A DNA stretch of 64,000 nt from Methylotenera sp. (GCF_029945705.1 NZ_JAQSDC010000053.1:20466-84465), one strand, 5' to 3'. Positions 20,402-30,383 are shown, counted from the first letter of the stretch. The notes: generated by a model not told the origin, from the letters alone. Numbers and translations are program-made.

Positions 20402-22030
20402 ATGAGCGAAGAGATTACTCAAGAAAATGTAGCTGGCCTGCCGACTCCAAAACGTGAGCAACAACGTAAGTGGTTGCCGTCGCTGGTATGGCTAATTCCT
20501 ATTATCGCTGCAATTATTGGTATCGTCTTAGTGGCTAAAATACTCATAGACCGCGGTCCCGTCATCACCATTACATTCCGCACTGGTGAAGGCCTAGAAG
20601 CAGGTAAAACCCGAGTAAAATATAAAGAGGTGGATATTGGTGAAGTGCAGACTATCAGCTTGAGTAAAGACCGCTCTCAAGTACAAGTCAAAGTGCAATT
20701 AGCTAAAAATGCAGAAAGCTTTACCACGATGGACACACACTATTGGGTGGTTCGTCCACGTTTAGGTGCATCTGGTATCTCAGGACTCGGCACATTGCTG
20801 TCTGGCGCCTATATTGCCGCGGATGGCGGCGTATCAGAAGAAACAACCAAAGAGTTCACTGGGCTAGAAGTACAACCAACCGTGACGCGCGATGACTCAG
20901 GTAAGCAGTTTATGTTGCATGCAGATGACTTAGGATCAGTCGATGTTGGCTCACCCATTTTCTACCGTCGCGTCAAAGTCGGCAGGGTTTCTGCTTATGA
21001 TTTAGATGAGGACGGCAAAGGCGTTAGCTTGCGTATCTTCATCGATAAGCCTTATGACAAGTTTGTTGGTGTGAATACGCGTTTTTGGCACGCTAGCGGA
21101 GTCGATATTCAAGTGAACGCCAGCGGCTTTAAGGTCAATACGCAATCATTGGCTAGTGTGGTGCTGGGTGGACTGGCATTCCAATCAGCAGATGGTAATC
21201 CTGGTGCGCTCTCGAAAGAAAACACCACATTTCTACTAGCGCAGGATCAAGCCGATGCGCTCAAAGCGCCAGACGGCGATCCTGAAACAGTCATCCTACA
21301 TTTTAATCAGTCGGTACGTGGTTTAACACCCGGCGCAACGGTCGATTTTCGCGGTGTGGAGCTAGGTCAAGTTAAGTCGGTGGGTATTGAATATGACGCT
21401 AAACTTGAACAATTCAATATGCCCGTGGTGATAGAGATTTACCCTGCTAGGCTTGGTAGTAAATACGTTAAAGATCAAGCTCAGTCGCCTTACACTCAGC
21501 AGCAACGTATACAATTTATGATTAGTCGCGGCCTACGTGCACAACTGCGCACAGGTAATTTGCTGACGGGTCAGCTTTATGTTGCACTGGATTTCTTCCC
21601 CAAAGCAACACCTGTAGTGCAAGCATCTAGTACACCCATCGAATTACCAACTATCCCTAATGGTCTAGATGAGTTACAAACACAAATTGCGACAATTACT
21701 AGCAAGCTCAGTAAGGTGCCGTTCGACCAAATTGGTGTAGATTTGCAAAAGTCATTAGTCACGTTAAACCATACTTTAAACAGTGCAGAGAAATTGACAC
21801 AAACATTGAATCAAGACGTAGCGCCCGAAGTAACCGCCGCGATGAAAGATGTGCGCAAAACACTTGATAGTGCGCAGCATACACTGTCAGAAGACGCGCC
21901 ATTACAGCAAGATTTAAGACAAACGCTACAAGATTTATCACGTGCTGCAAGCTCGTTAAAAGTATTAACCGATTATCTTGAACAACATCCTGAATCGCTG
22001 ATTCGTGGCAAAGCCATTGATAACCCTTAA
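20402..22030 (+). CDS. pqiB: Intermembrane lipid-transport protein PqiB (Mce domains)
   Basis: 542 residues from the ATG at 20402 (a GTG lies one codon upstream). One N-terminal membrane helix (LVWLIPIIAAIIGIVLVAKILI, about 27-50) is followed by three Mce/MlaD domains, which start near ITFRTGEGLEAGKTRVKYKEVDIG, FMLHADDLGSVDVGSPIFYRRVKVG and LHFNQSVRGLTPGATVDFRGVELG. A long C-terminal helical segment comes last. In E. coli, PqiB hexamers stack into a syringe-like tube that spans the periplasm. The length matches E. coli PqiB (~546). It sits between pqiA and the lipoprotein gene pqiC. Confidence 0.94.
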   Translation: MSEEITQENVAGLPTPKREQQRKWLPSLVWLIPIIAAIIGIVLVAKILIDRGPVITITFRTGEGLEAGKTRVKYKEVDIGEVQTISLSKDRSQVQVKVQLAKNAESFTTMDTHYWVVRPRLGASGISGLGTLLSGAYIAADGGVSEETTKEFTGLEVQPTVTRDDSGKQFMLHADDLGSVDVGSPIFYRRVKVGRVSAYDLDEDGKGVSLRIFIDKPYDKFVGVNTRFWHASGVDIQVNASGFKVNTQSLASVVLGGLAFQSADGNPGALSKENTTFLLAQDQADALKAPDGDPETVILHFNQSVRGLTPGATVDFRGVELGQVKSVGIEYDAKLEQFNMPVVIEIYPARLGSKYVKDQAQSPYTQQQRIQFMISRGLRAQLRTGNLLTGQLYVALDFFPKATPVVQASSTPIELPTIPNGLDELQTQIATITSKLSKVPFDQIGVDLQKSLVTLNHTLNSAEKLTQTLNQDVAPEVTAAMKDVRKTLDSAQHTLSEDAPLQQDLRQTLQDLSRAASSLKVLTDYLEQHPESLIRGKAIDNP

Positions 22031-22102
22031 CTTCATAGCCGCATAGAAAGCGCTCACAACCTTGTAACATGAATAAGTAATATGAAAAATTGGAGTCATC
22101 GT

Positions 22103-22732
22103 ATGAGTTTCACCAAATCTACCGCATTGATACTGACGCTGGTTGCCGCGCTCGCGGCATGCGCACAAGCCGCAACAACGCGTTTTTATACCTTAAATAA
22201 CCCAACGCAACACCAGCCTGCAGCTATATCAAAAACAATGCCGATTGCCATTGAGATATTGCCCGTGCGCGTTCCAGAACGTTTGAAACGCCCGCAGCTT
22301 GTACTTACCTCAAAAGAGACTTCTCAACTGAAAATTCTTGAGCAGGATCGCTGGTCATCTTCATTTGATGACGAACTTCATGATGCATTTGTTGCTGGCA
22401 TCACCAATCAACTTGGCGCTATCGAGATTTCACATAGCCGAAGATTAGCCAATCAACCAACTTACCGCATCGCTATTGCATTGCAGCAATTCAATGCGAC
22501 CCTAGGTGAACAAGTACAAACTAATTTTGCGTGGACGATTACCCGCTTAAATACTGACTCCAGTACAGCCGATAATAGCGCGTTATCGTGCCAAACCATT
22601 TTCAGCAAAGCGGTTAGTAACGATATAGATGCCATAATAAAAGGTGTGGGTGAAGCTGTTGCGGAAGCAACTCAGGCAATCTCTACGAATGTGAGCAGCC
22701 TTAATAATGGTGAACTAGGTAAATGTCTTTGA
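22103..22732 (+). CDS. pqiC: PqiC-like outer-membrane lipoprotein
   Basis: 209 residues from the ATG at 22103, chosen because GGAG at 22092-22095 sits at proper spacing and the lipoprotein signal begins directly (MSFTKSTALILTLVAALAAC). An upstream in-frame ATG at 22082 has no ribosome site. The lipobox is LAAC, with Cys at about residue 20. The rest matches the ABC-type transport auxiliary lipoprotein family (TRFYTLNNPTQ; IEILPVRVPERLKRPQLV). In E. coli PqiC docks the PqiB tube at the outer membrane. It is the last gene of the pqi operon. Confidence 0.87.
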   Translation: MSFTKSTALILTLVAALAACAQAATTRFYTLNNPTQHQPAAISKTMPIAIEILPVRVPERLKRPQLVLTSKETSQLKILEQDRWSSSFDDELHDAFVAGITNQLGAIEISHSRRLANQPTYRIAIALQQFNATLGEQVQTNFAWTITRLNTDSSTADNSALSCQTIFSKAVSNDIDAIIKGVGEAVAEATQAISTNVSSLNNGELGKCL

Positions 22733-22741
22733 GCACAAACA

Positions 22742-22810
22742 CCATTTTTATGGGATTTTGCCATGAAAAAAGCGCCTCATAAGAAGCGCTTAGATTGGGA
22801 TTGGCTTTAA
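22742..22810 (+). pseudogene. 3' relic of an SDR gene (23 codons)
   Basis: The last 23 codons including the stop of the SDR gene at 18108-18899 are repeated here. By hand alignment 60 of 69 bases match (87%). Only two residues differ (Ile to Leu, Val to Met); the other changes are silent, so the copy was a working gene when it diverged. No start or upstream coding part remains: the relic begins nine bases after the pqiC stop. Confidence 0.85.
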
Positions 22811-22865
22811 ATAATAGTTAGGCTTGTAAGTTGCAAAGTTAAGTGTTCTTAATTATTACAGCTTT

Positions 22866-23546
22866 TTATTTGAGCAATAAGTCAAATAATTTTTTAGGTG
22901 TTAGTTTTTCAGGCTTGCTAATTTCAGGTTCGCTAGATTGACCTTTAAGTTTGTCTAATCGTAATAATTCATCCATTTCAGCTTTATCTTTTGCATTTTT
23001 TTCTTCCAACTCTTTATTAGCTTTTTCATCAGCGGCTGCTCTCTCAAAGAAATCTCGCTGCTCTGGCGACATACTGTCAAACTTCTCATGCCTGCCTTTC
23101 TCCATGGCTTCATCAATTTTTTGCATCCGTAATTTCTCAGCATCCGCTAAATCTTGCTGCTTTTTCTCATATTTAATCCGTCCTTCAGGTGTGCTACGTA
23201 AATTACTTTCAGTAATTAAGTCGTAGCAAATTGAATCATTCTCCATTACGCCAACACTATCTGCCATAACTACATATCTTACAGTCTGATAGCCGCCATA
23301 CGCTCCGTACTTATTTTTACCATTAAAAGTAGCACATCCCATTTTGCCATCTTTGGATATTGTAATATCTCGCCATCTCAAAGCCTTTTCGTCAAATGAA
23401 GACATTTCTATGGATTTTTTTATATATTTATTCGTTAATTTAAAGTTAGCATTAGCTTCTGGTTCAGCTTGAACTGAGCTGGAAATAATAACTGTGGTGA
23501 GCAGGCAGGAAACATTCAGTGCTGTTTTTATTGTTATATAGTTCAT
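22866..23546 (-). CDS. Unrecognised exported protein with charged C-terminal half
   Basis: 226 residues; I do not recognise the family. An N-terminal signal peptide at about 1-27 (ALNVSCLLTTVIISSSVQA) predicts export. Residues 30-115 form a compact domain with two cysteines (GCATFNGKNKYGAYGGYQTV; NDSICYDLI) that could form a disulfide. Residues 120-205 are very rich in Lys, Glu and Asp and probably form a long helix or coiled coil (KKQQDLADAEKLRMQKID; EEKNAKDKAEMDELLRL). The gene is lower in GC than its neighbours and converges on the pqi operon. No function is proposed. Confidence 0.65.
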   Translation of the reverse strand: MNYITIKTALNVSCLLTTVIISSSVQAEPEANANFKLTNKYIKKSIEMSSFDEKALRWRDITISKDGKMGCATFNGKNKYGAYGGYQTVRYVVMADSVGVMENDSICYDLITESNLRSTPEGRIKYEKKQQDLADAEKLRMQKIDEAMEKGRHEKFDSMSPEQRDFFERAAADEKANKELEEKNAKDKAEMDELLRLDKLKGQSSEPEISKPEKLTPKKLFDLLLK

Positions 23547-23582
23547 TTTTCTATCTTTCTGATAAATTTTAATGTAAAAAGT

Positions 23583-23606
23583 AAAGGCTTGCGGTAGCGA
23601 GCCTTT
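23583..23606 (-). terminator. Probable terminator of the small gene at 23629-23988
   Basis: The stem AAAGGCT / AGCCTTT closes a 10-base loop and is followed on the minus strand by ACTTTTTAC. It lies about 25 bases after the stop of the upstream gene. Confidence 0.55.
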
Positions 23607-23628
23607 AGAGATGGGTTGTATGTTGAAT

Positions 23629-23988
23629 TCAGTACTCGTTACCTATCCAATGGTAGGAGCTGACAAGCCCAGCTTTACCAGCTATGAAGGTCCGCTTGTC
23701 ATCAGCCAAAACACGCTTGACTAGCCACCCCAAGTCCTTGGCGGCATCCTCAGACGCCGATTCGGCGTCTTTTCCAGCGTCGATATGCTTATCGTAGAGT
23801 GCTTGCAGGGGAGTACCCGCCCAATCAGTATTTGTGCCACCCATTAGGTCTCGTACAGCGAATGGTTCACCAGCGCGGTTTTTGACCCAGCAATAGATGG
23901 CACCTTGCATAAAGGTTCTGATTCGGGATTTTTCGTTATCAGAAATGCCATGCACCTCTCTAAGCTCTGAATGTTCAGTAAATGCCAT
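23629..23988 (-). CDS. Unrecognised small soluble protein
   Basis: 119 residues, with no signal peptide or membrane helix. A recognisable but unnamed pattern: LREVHGISDNEKSRIRTFMQ, then GAIYCWVKNRAGEPFAVRDLMGG and, near the end, AGKAGLVSSYHWIGNEY. I believe similar hypothetical proteins occur in other proteobacteria, but I cannot name a family. An AAGGAA ribosome site precedes the ATG. The gene lies 36 bases downstream of ettA in the same direction, so co-transcription is possible, and a hairpin terminator follows. Confidence 0.7.
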   Translation of the reverse strand: MAFTEHSELREVHGISDNEKSRIRTFMQGAIYCWVKNRAGEPFAVRDLMGGTNTDWAGTPLQALYDKHIDAGKDAESASEDAAKDLGWLVKRVLADDKRTFIAGKAGLVSSYHWIGNEY

Positions 23989-24024
23989 ATGTGATTCCTT
24001 TCAGTTGTATAGTGATATAAATGC

Positions 24025-25689
24025 CTAGCGCGTAATAGGCTTATAACGAATACGTTTAGGTTTAGCGCCTTCTTCACCCAAGCGTTTGCGTTTATCAGTT
24101 TCATACTCTTGATAGTTACCGTTAAAAAATGTCCATTGTGATTCGCCTTCTGCGGCTAGAATGTGTGTCGCAATACGGTCTAAGAACCAGCGATCATGTG
24201 AAATCACCAATACGCAACCAGCAAACTCTAGTAAGGCATCTTCTAGCGCACGTAAGGTTTCCACGTCTAAGTCGTTTGACGGCTCATCTAGCAGCAACAC
24301 ATTGCCGCCTGAAATAAGCGTTTTAGCCAAGTGCAAGCGGCCACGTTCACCGCCTGAAAGTTGACCAACGATTTTTTGCTGATCACCGCCTTTAAAGTTA
24401 AAGCGACCAATGTAAGCACGTGATGGTGTTTCGTAACGACCGACGGTAAGAATATCTGAGCCACCTGAAATTTCGTCAAATACCGTTTTAGCATCGCTCA
24501 ACGCATCGCGGCTTTGGTCAACATATGCCATTTTCACTGTTTGACCGATGTTCACTTCACCACTGTCGGGCGTTTCTTTGCCTGTAATCATTTTAAACAG
24601 CGTTGATTTACCTGCGCCGTTTGGGCCAATAATGCCGACAATCGCGCCTGCTGGCACACTGAAGCTCAAATTATCAATCAATAAACGGTCTTTAAAGGCT
24701 TTGCTGACGCCGTTAAACTCAATGACCTGATCACCTAAACGCTCACCTGCGGGAATGAATATTTCCTGCGTTTCATTACGTTTTTGATATTCGGCACTGG
24801 CTAACTCTTCGTAGCGGGCAATACGTGATTTACTTTTTGCTTGACGTGCTTTTGGGTTTTGGCGCACCCACTCCAACTCGGTATTCAATGCTTTACGACG
24901 TGAAGATTCTTGCGATTCCTCCAGCGCCAAACGTGCTTGCTTTTGGTCTAGCCAGCTTGAGTAATTGCCTTTCCATGGAATACCATGGCCGCGATCTAAC
25001 TCTAAAATCCATTCCGCTGCGTTATCAAGGAAGTATCGATCATGCGTGACCGCCACCACAGTACCTGGAAAGCGCACTAAGAACTGTTCTAACCATTCCA
25101 CAGACTCTGCATCCAAATGGTTAGTTGGCTCGTCTAGTAGCAGCATATCTGGCTTAGAAAGCAATAGTTTACATAAAGCCACACGGCGCTTTTCACCGCC
25201 TGATAGTGGGCCAATTTTTGCATCCCAAGGTGGTAGGCGCAGCGCATCTGCGGCTATCTCTAGTTGTGTGGTTAAGTCACTGCCGCTTGCCGCAATAATG
25301 TTTTCCCACTTGGCTTGCTCTTCAGCCAACTTATCAAAATCTGCGTCTGGCTCTGCATAAGCCGCATATACCGCCTCTAACTTGGCTTGCGCCTCCATTA
25401 CTTCACCCATGCCTGATTCAACTTCTTCACGCACGGTTTTTTCTGGGTCTAATTGTGGCTCTTGAGGCAAATAACCAATTGTCATATTAGGTTGCCATTG
25501 CACTTCGCCCTCAAACTCTTTATCCACGCCTGCCATAATGCGTAGCACTGTAGATTTACCTGAACCATTTAAACCCAACAAACCAATTTTTGCGCCAGGG
25601 AAAAAAGATAAAGAAATATCTTTAATAATGGTCTTTTTAGGAGGAACGATTTTGCTCACACGGAGCATAGACATGACATATTGAGCCAA
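24025..25689 (-). CDS. ettA: Energy-dependent translational throttle protein EttA
   Basis: 554 residues, the EttA length. An ABC-F ATPase that binds the ribosomal E-site and gates entry into elongation according to the ATP/ADP ratio. It has two nucleotide-binding domains: Walker A GLNGSGKST (near residue 40) and GPNGAGKST (near 355), signatures LSGGEKRRVAL and LSGGERGRLHL, and Walker B LLLDEPTNHLD and LLLDEPSNDLD. The linker between them (about 240-325) contains the basic P-site tRNA interaction region (RQNPKARQAKSKSRIARYEEL). There is no membrane segment, so it is not a transporter. Confidence 0.95.
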   Translation of the reverse strand: MAQYVMSMLRVSKIVPPKKTIIKDISLSFFPGAKIGLLGLNGSGKSTVLRIMAGVDKEFEGEVQWQPNMTIGYLPQEPQLDPEKTVREEVESGMGEVMEAQAKLEAVYAAYAEPDADFDKLAEEQAKWENIIAASGSDLTTQLEIAADALRLPPWDAKIGPLSGGEKRRVALCKLLLSKPDMLLLDEPTNHLDAESVEWLEQFLVRFPGTVVAVTHDRYFLDNAAEWILELDRGHGIPWKGNYSSWLDQKQARLALEESQESSRRKALNTELEWVRQNPKARQAKSKSRIARYEELASAEYQKRNETQEIFIPAGERLGDQVIEFNGVSKAFKDRLLIDNLSFSVPAGAIVGIIGPNGAGKSTLFKMITGKETPDSGEVNIGQTVKMAYVDQSRDALSDAKTVFDEISGGSDILTVGRYETPSRAYIGRFNFKGGDQQKIVGQLSGGERGRLHLAKTLISGGNVLLLDEPSNDLDVETLRALEDALLEFAGCVLVISHDRWFLDRIATHILAAEGESQWTFFNGNYQEYETDKRKRLGEEGAKPKRIRYKPITR

Positions 25690-25831
25690 AATAAAACCCT
25701 TTTTTGTTTTGCTAAAATAAAAAATGAAAGCTTAACAGAAAGCCAGCATGCTTGCTCGCTCTCAGTCATTCAGGACTAATTGGTGATGATAATGTAGGTA
25801 TAATGTGCCAACGATAAAAGGCTCAGATTAA

Positions 25832-26377
25832 ATGGCAATTAAATCCACAATTTATAAAATCGATCTGCAAGTTTCAGATATGGATCGTAATTACTACCAG
25901 CAACATAATTTAACCATCGCTAAACATCCGTCAGAAACCGATGAGCGCGTGATGGTTCGGTTAATCGGCTTTGCCATGTATGCCAATGAAGCGTTAACAT
26001 TCGGCAAAGGCTTAAGCGATGATGAAGAGCCGGATTTATGGCAAAAAGACCTGACTGGCGCCATTGAGTTATGGATGGATGTTGGTTTACCTACAGAAAA
26101 AGATATTCGCAAAGCGGCAGGGCGTGCCAAGCAAGTAGTGGTAGTGCTTTACGGAGGGCGAGTGGCTGATATGTGGTGGGCGGCTAACAGCAAAGCCTTA
26201 CTTAAAACCAACAACCTCACTGTGATTAATCTACCTGAAACAAAAGAGCTAGCAAGTATTGCAGAGCGTGGCTTTAATATCAGTTGCACCATTCAAGATG
26301 GGCAAATGATGGTGGGGCATGACGGCGGTACTTTAGACATTACCCCTGTGATTTTGAAAGAACCGAGTACTTACTAA
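25832..26377 (+). CDS. YaeQ-family protein
   Basis: 181 residues, the length of E. coli YaeQ. It begins MAIKSTIYKIDLQVSDMDRNYYQQHNLTIAKHPSETDERVMVRL and carries the family's acidic EDLWQKDLTGAIELWMDVGLP-like segment. The family has a restriction-endonuclease-like fold with unclear function; an early proposal as a transcription antitermination factor is not firmly established. It converges on the cyclase-like gene, with only 11 bases between the stops. Confidence 0.9.
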   Translation: MAIKSTIYKIDLQVSDMDRNYYQQHNLTIAKHPSETDERVMVRLIGFAMYANEALTFGKGLSDDEEPDLWQKDLTGAIELWMDVGLPTEKDIRKAAGRAKQVVVVLYGGRVADMWWAANSKALLKTNNLTVINLPETKELASIAERGFNISCTIQDGQMMVGHDGGTLDITPVILKEPSTY

Positions 26378-26388
26378 CTCAGCTCTTT

Positions 26389-27015
26389 CTAATTGAGAAT
26401 CACTTTATAAGCAGAATTTGCACCAGCAGGTGCATGCTCTAGCTTTTGATAAGTCACCCCAGAAAAATCTGCGCAAGCTTGCTGAAATGCCCCTGTCACC
26501 AAAGTTTCACCTTGTTTGGCAACATCTTCACCCAGCTTACAGGCCGCATTCACTTCAGCACCAAACACTTCAGTATTCCCTACACGCAAAATCTTACCAA
26601 AACCCAAACCTACGCATAAATGGACTCTTTCCTGCTCCAGTTTAGCTTCGTTGTAGGGAACTAAAATTTGCTGCATCACAAGTGCGCATTGCAAAGCTTT
26701 CTGTGGCTTACGAAAAATGACTAAAAAAGAGTCGCCATCTGTTTTAAGCAAAAAACCTTCATGCTGCTCAATCACTGGTAATAACAAACGCTCAGATTCG
26801 TAAATTGTCTGCAAAAAATGAATGATGCCATACTCCGCAACTCGGCGAGAAAACCCCGCCAAATCAGTCATCATCACACACCATTCCTCACCAAACAAAT
26901 CCCAAATACGCTGATCTATTTCCGCTTTATTGGCCTCTGGCAATAATCTTTGCGCAATTAGGTCATATAAGCGACTTTCAGAATTTCGCATGGCAGTTTT
27001 AGAGCTGTGACTCAT
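26389..27015 (-). CDS. Class III adenylate/guanylate cyclase-domain protein
   Basis: 208 residues, almost entirely one cyclase homology domain. The two metal-binding aspartates appear as MMTDLAGFSRR (near residue 52) and LLKTDGDSFLVIF (near residue 95), and an FGKILRVGNTEVFGAEVNAACKL segment follows. The protein has no sensor, HAMP or membrane part. It lies 18 bases downstream of glmS, so it may share that transcript. Whether it makes cAMP or cGMP, or is catalytically active at all, cannot be decided here: the substrate-specifying positions are not obvious. Confidence 0.8.
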   Translation of the reverse strand: MSHSSKTAMRNSESRLYDLIAQRLLPEANKAEIDQRIWDLFGEEWCVMMTDLAGFSRRVAEYGIIHFLQTIYESERLLLPVIEQHEGFLLKTDGDSFLVIFRKPQKALQCALVMQQILVPYNEAKLEQERVHLCVGLGFGKILRVGNTEVFGAEVNAACKLGEDVAKQGETLVTGAFQQACADFSGVTYQKLEHAPAGANSAYKVILN

Positions 27016-27033
27016 ATGTTGCCTCGTTTAGTT

Positions 27034-28866
27034 CTATTCAACCGTCACAGATTTTGCCAAATTTCTTGGCTTATCTACATCAGTGCCCTTAATTAATGCC
27101 ACATGATAGGCTAACAACTGCACTGGAATAGTGTGCAATATAGGGGAAAGCACGCCTACATGGCGCGGGGTACGGATGACATGCACGCATTCACTTTCGG
27201 CAAAATGACTATCATCATCTGCAAATACAAAGAGCTCACCACCACGCGCTTTTACTTCTTGCATGTTAGATTTCACTTTTTCTAACAAGGTGTCATTTGG
27301 CGCAATGACTACCACGGGCATATCACTATCAACCAACGCTAAAGGGCCATGTTTAAGCTCACCTGCAGGATAAGCTTCAGCGTGAATATACGAAATTTCT
27401 TTAAGCTTAAGTGCACCTTCTAAGGCGATAGGATAGTGTATCCCACGACCTAAAAACAGTGCATGGTGTTTATCAGCAAAAGCTTTTGCCCACTCACGTA
27501 TTTGTGGCTCTAAATTCAGCGCGTGCTGCACGCTACCACCTAATTGCCTCAGCGCTGTTAGATAGTCTTGTTCTTGTGCCTCATTTAGCATGCCGCGTTG
27601 TTTAGCTAATGTGGCAGCTAAGGTGAACAAAGCCACCAATTGCGTGGTGAAGGCTTTGGTGGAAGCTACACCTATTTCTGCCCCAGCACGTGTGTAGAAC
27701 ACTAACTTTGAGGCACGTGGAATGGCGCTTTCTTGCACGTTACAAATCGATAGCGTGTAGTGTTGGCCTAATGATTTAGCGTGCTTAAGCGCTTCCATAG
27801 TGTCTAATGTTTCACCTGACTGTGAAATAGTGACTATTAATTGCTTTGCGTTTGGCACAGACACTCGGTAGCGATATTCACTGGCAATTTCAACATTAGT
27901 AGGTATTTTTGCAATACTTTCTAACCAATATTTAGCAGTTAGCGCTGCGTAATAGCTTGTTCCTGCAGCAAGTATTAGTATGCTATCCACTTGGCTAAAA
28001 ACATCACTAGCTGAGTCACCAAACAGTACGGGGGAAAAGCTATTATCATCGATTAATGCTTCTATCGTATCTGTAAGTGCTTTAGGCTGCTCGTGTATTT
28101 CTTTTTGCATAAAGTGCGCATACGGGCCAAGCTCCATGCTGGCGAGCGACACATCACTCATGTGAATTTTACGTTCTACAGTATTGCCATCATTACCGAA
28201 AATTGTAACGCCATCTCGACGTATATCAGCGACGTCTCCATCTTCAAGGTAAATCACTTTGCGCGTGACTGAAAGTACAGCTGACACGTCAGATGCAATG
28301 AAGTTTTCATTTTCACCCAAGCCTATTAATAAAGGGCAACCTTGGCGAGCTGTAATCATGTGTTCAGGTTCTTTAACTGAAATGACACTAATCGCAAATG
28401 CGCCTGTCAGTTCAGCTACCGCCATTCTGGTTGCGGCTAGCAAGACTAAACCTTGATTGTGGTAAAAGTGAATAAGGTGAGCAATCACTTCGGTATCAGT
28501 TTGCGAAGTAAACTGATAGCCAAGTTTCATTAATTTATCACGCTGTTCATTGTGATTTTCAATAATGCCGTTATGAACCACGGCAATTTCGTCTTTTGAT
28601 ACATGTGGATGCGCGTTGTTTTCAGTTACGCCGCCATGTGTTGCCCAACGCGTGTGACCAATACCAACCTGCCCACTTAGGCTTATCTCTAGCGCTTTAT
28701 CTGTCATGGCAGACACTCGACCTACAGCTCTAACTCTCTCTATACCACCATTATTTAAAACTGCAATACCTGCAGAATCGTAACCGCGATATTCCAAACG
28801 ACTTAAACCCTCGATAAGTGTTGAAACCACATTTCTATTTGCAACTGCGCCTACAATGCCACACAT
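27034..28866 (-). CDS. glmS: Glutamine--fructose-6-phosphate aminotransferase
   Basis: 610 residues from the ATG at 28866. This start is required because Cys1 (MCGIVGAV) must become the N-terminal nucleophile; the reading frame extends 18 codons further upstream but those are not part of the enzyme. The glutaminase domain (residues 1-240) is followed by two SIS sugar-isomerase domains (SQSGETLDT near 350; [25 protein letters not shown] near 480) and the conserved C-terminal tail [13 protein letters not shown]. It makes glucosamine-6-phosphate, the first step towards UDP-GlcNAc. It lies 23 bases downstream of glmU. Confidence 0.97.
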   Translation of the reverse strand: MCGIVGAVANRNVVSTLIEGLSRLEYRGYDSAGIAVLNNGGIERVRAVGRVSAMTDKALEISLSGQVGIGHTRWATHGGVTENNAHPHVSKDEIAVVHNGIIENHNEQRDKLMKLGYQFTSQTDTEVIAHLIHFYHNQGLVLLAATRMAVAELTGAFAISVISVKEPEHMITARQGCPLLIGLGENENFIASDVSAVLSVTRKVIYLEDGDVADIRRDGVTIFGNDGNTVERKIHMSDVSLASMELGPYAHFMQKEIHEQPKALTDTIEALIDDNSFSPVLFGDSASDVFSQVDSILILAAGTSYYAALTAKYWLESIAKIPTNVEIASEYRYRVSVPNAKQLIVTISQSGETLDTMEALKHAKSLGQHYTLSICNVQESAIPRASKLVFYTRAGAEIGVASTKAFTTQLVALFTLAATLAKQRGMLNEAQEQDYLTALRQLGGSVQHALNLEPQIREWAKAFADKHHALFLGRGIHYPIALEGALKLKEISYIHAEAYPAGELKHGPLALVDSDMPVVVIAPNDTLLEKVKSNMQEVKARGGELFVFADDDSHFAESECVHVIRTPRHVGVLSPILHTIPVQLLAYHVALIKGTDVDKPRNLAKSVTVE

Positions 28867-28889
28867 AAAGTTAATTCTTTCTAAATTAG

Positions 28890-30260
28890 CTACTTTTGAA
28901 TCTTGGAAGGTCGCTTCCAACCTTTAATCGATTTTTGATCTTTTGACCGGCAAAACGTGAGCTGATCGGCAGGTGCGTCCTTAGTAATTGTTGATCCAGC
29001 TCCTATTGTTGCGCCTTTACCTATAGTGATAGGTGCAATTAGTTGTGTATCAGACCCAATAAATACATCATCCTCAATATTGGTGCGGTGCTTATTCGCA
29101 CCATCGTAATTACAAGTAATCGTTCCAGCGCCAATATTCACTTGTTTGCCTACGGTAGTATCGCCCACATAACTTAGATGATTAATCTTGCTACCTACAT
29201 CAACTTGCGAATTTTTGAGCTCTACAAAGTTACCAATATGCGTGTCTGCAGCCAGTGTAGTACCTGGGCGCAATCTTGCAAATGGGCCAATACGGCTGTT
29301 TTCACCAATCTCAGTGTCATCTATATGTGTAAACGGTGCGATTTGAGCACCAGCCTTTATAGTTGCATTTTTGATGACACAGTTTGCTGAGATTTTTACG
29401 TTATCACCTAAATTAACATCACCTTCAAACACGCAATTAACATCAATCTCTACATCTTTGCCACAGCTTACCGACCCGCGCACATCTAGACGAGCAGGAT
29501 CTTTTAACGTCACACCTTGTAGCAGTAATTTTTGCGCAATACGTGCTTGATACACTCGCTCTATAGCACTTAAATCTGTTTTAGAATTAATACCTGTCAC
29601 TGACCACTCATCATCTGTCATTTCTGCAACAACTTCTACACCCTGTTGCACAGCCAGCGCCACAATATCAGTCAGATAATATTCGCCTTGCGCATTGTTA
29701 TTGGTCAGTTGTGATAACCACTTTGTTAAATGCATATTAGGCATTGCCATAATGCCAGTATTGACTTCAACGATATTACGCTGCGTTACTGTTGCATCTT
29801 TATGCTCGACAATCGCTATTACATTTTGATTATCAGCTCGCACAATGCGACCGTACCCAGTGGGATCAGCTTTATTAAAAGATAGAATCGCCAACTTATT
29901 ATTGGCTTGCTCAATTAAGGCTTTACAAGCTGCTACATCAACCAGAGGAACATCACCCAGCATTACTAACGACTGTGCATCAATATCTAAGAAGGGGAGA
30001 GCTTGTTGCACAGCATGACCTGTACCAAGCTGTTCTACTTGGTTTACCCAAGTAATATTTTCAAGCAAAAATGCTTCACGAACAACTTCGCCACCATAGC
30101 CATACGCCACAATTATTTTGCTTGGATTTAGCATTTTCGCACAGTCAATCACATGCGCTAATATCGACTTTCCACCTATTGCATGCAAGACTTTAGGTGT
30201 ATTAGAGTGCATGCGAGTACCTTTACCCGCTGCAAGAATAATGATATTAAGTGGCATCAT
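28890..30260 (-). CDS. glmU: Bifunctional GlmU (N-acetyltransferase/uridyltransferase)
   Basis: 456 residues, full length. The N-terminal nucleotidyltransferase domain has the loop [18 protein letters not shown]. The C-terminal left-handed beta-helix of hexapeptide repeats acetylates glucosamine-1-phosphate. The two domains together yield UDP-GlcNAc for peptidoglycan and [18 protein letters not shown] marks the acetyltransferase active site. It is adjacent to glmS, which supplies the same pathway. The pair lies downstream of the atp operon, separated from it by a terminator at 30300-30330. Confidence 0.97.
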   Translation of the reverse strand: MMPLNIIILAAGKGTRMHSNTPKVLHAIGGKSILAHVIDCAKMLNPSKIIVAYGYGGEVVREAFLLENITWVNQVEQLGTGHAVQQALPFLDIDAQSLVMLGDVPLVDVAACKALIEQANNKLAILSFNKADPTGYGRIVRADNQNVIAIVEHKDATVTQRNIVEVNTGIMAMPNMHLTKWLSQLTNNNAQGEYYLTDIVALAVQQGVEVVAEMTDDEWSVTGINSKTDLSAIERVYQARIAQKLLLQGVTLKDPARLDVRGSVSCGKDVEIDVNCVFEGDVNLGDNVKISANCVIKNATIKAGAQIAPFTHIDDTEIGENSRIGPFARLRPGTTLAADTHIGNFVELKNSQVDVGSKINHLSYVGDTTVGKQVNIGAGTITCNYDGANKHRTNIEDDVFIGSDTQLIAPITIGKGATIGAGSTITKDAPADQLTFCRSKDQKSIKGWKRPSKIQK

Positions 30261-30299
30261 AACTTTAAAAACTTTGTGACTTTCGCATGGCTAAAGTAT

Positions 30300-30330
30300 A
30301 ACAAAAAAGGCAGCCTGAGCTGCCTTTTTG
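30300..30330 (-). terminator. Intrinsic terminator of the atp operon
   Basis: The stem AAAAGGCAGC / GCTGCCTTTT encloses a 4-base loop and is followed on the minus strand by a T-run. It lies between atpC and glmU. Confidence 0.85.
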
Positions 30331-30383
30331 CTGGTGTTAACTTACTAGCGTTAAGTAATATAGCACCGAATTGATTATTGCAA

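Noticed and set aside
22082..22102. Earlier start for the PqiC-like lipoprotein
   Set aside because: It would place seven polar residues before the lipoprotein signal and has no ribosome site; the ATG at 22103 has GGAG.
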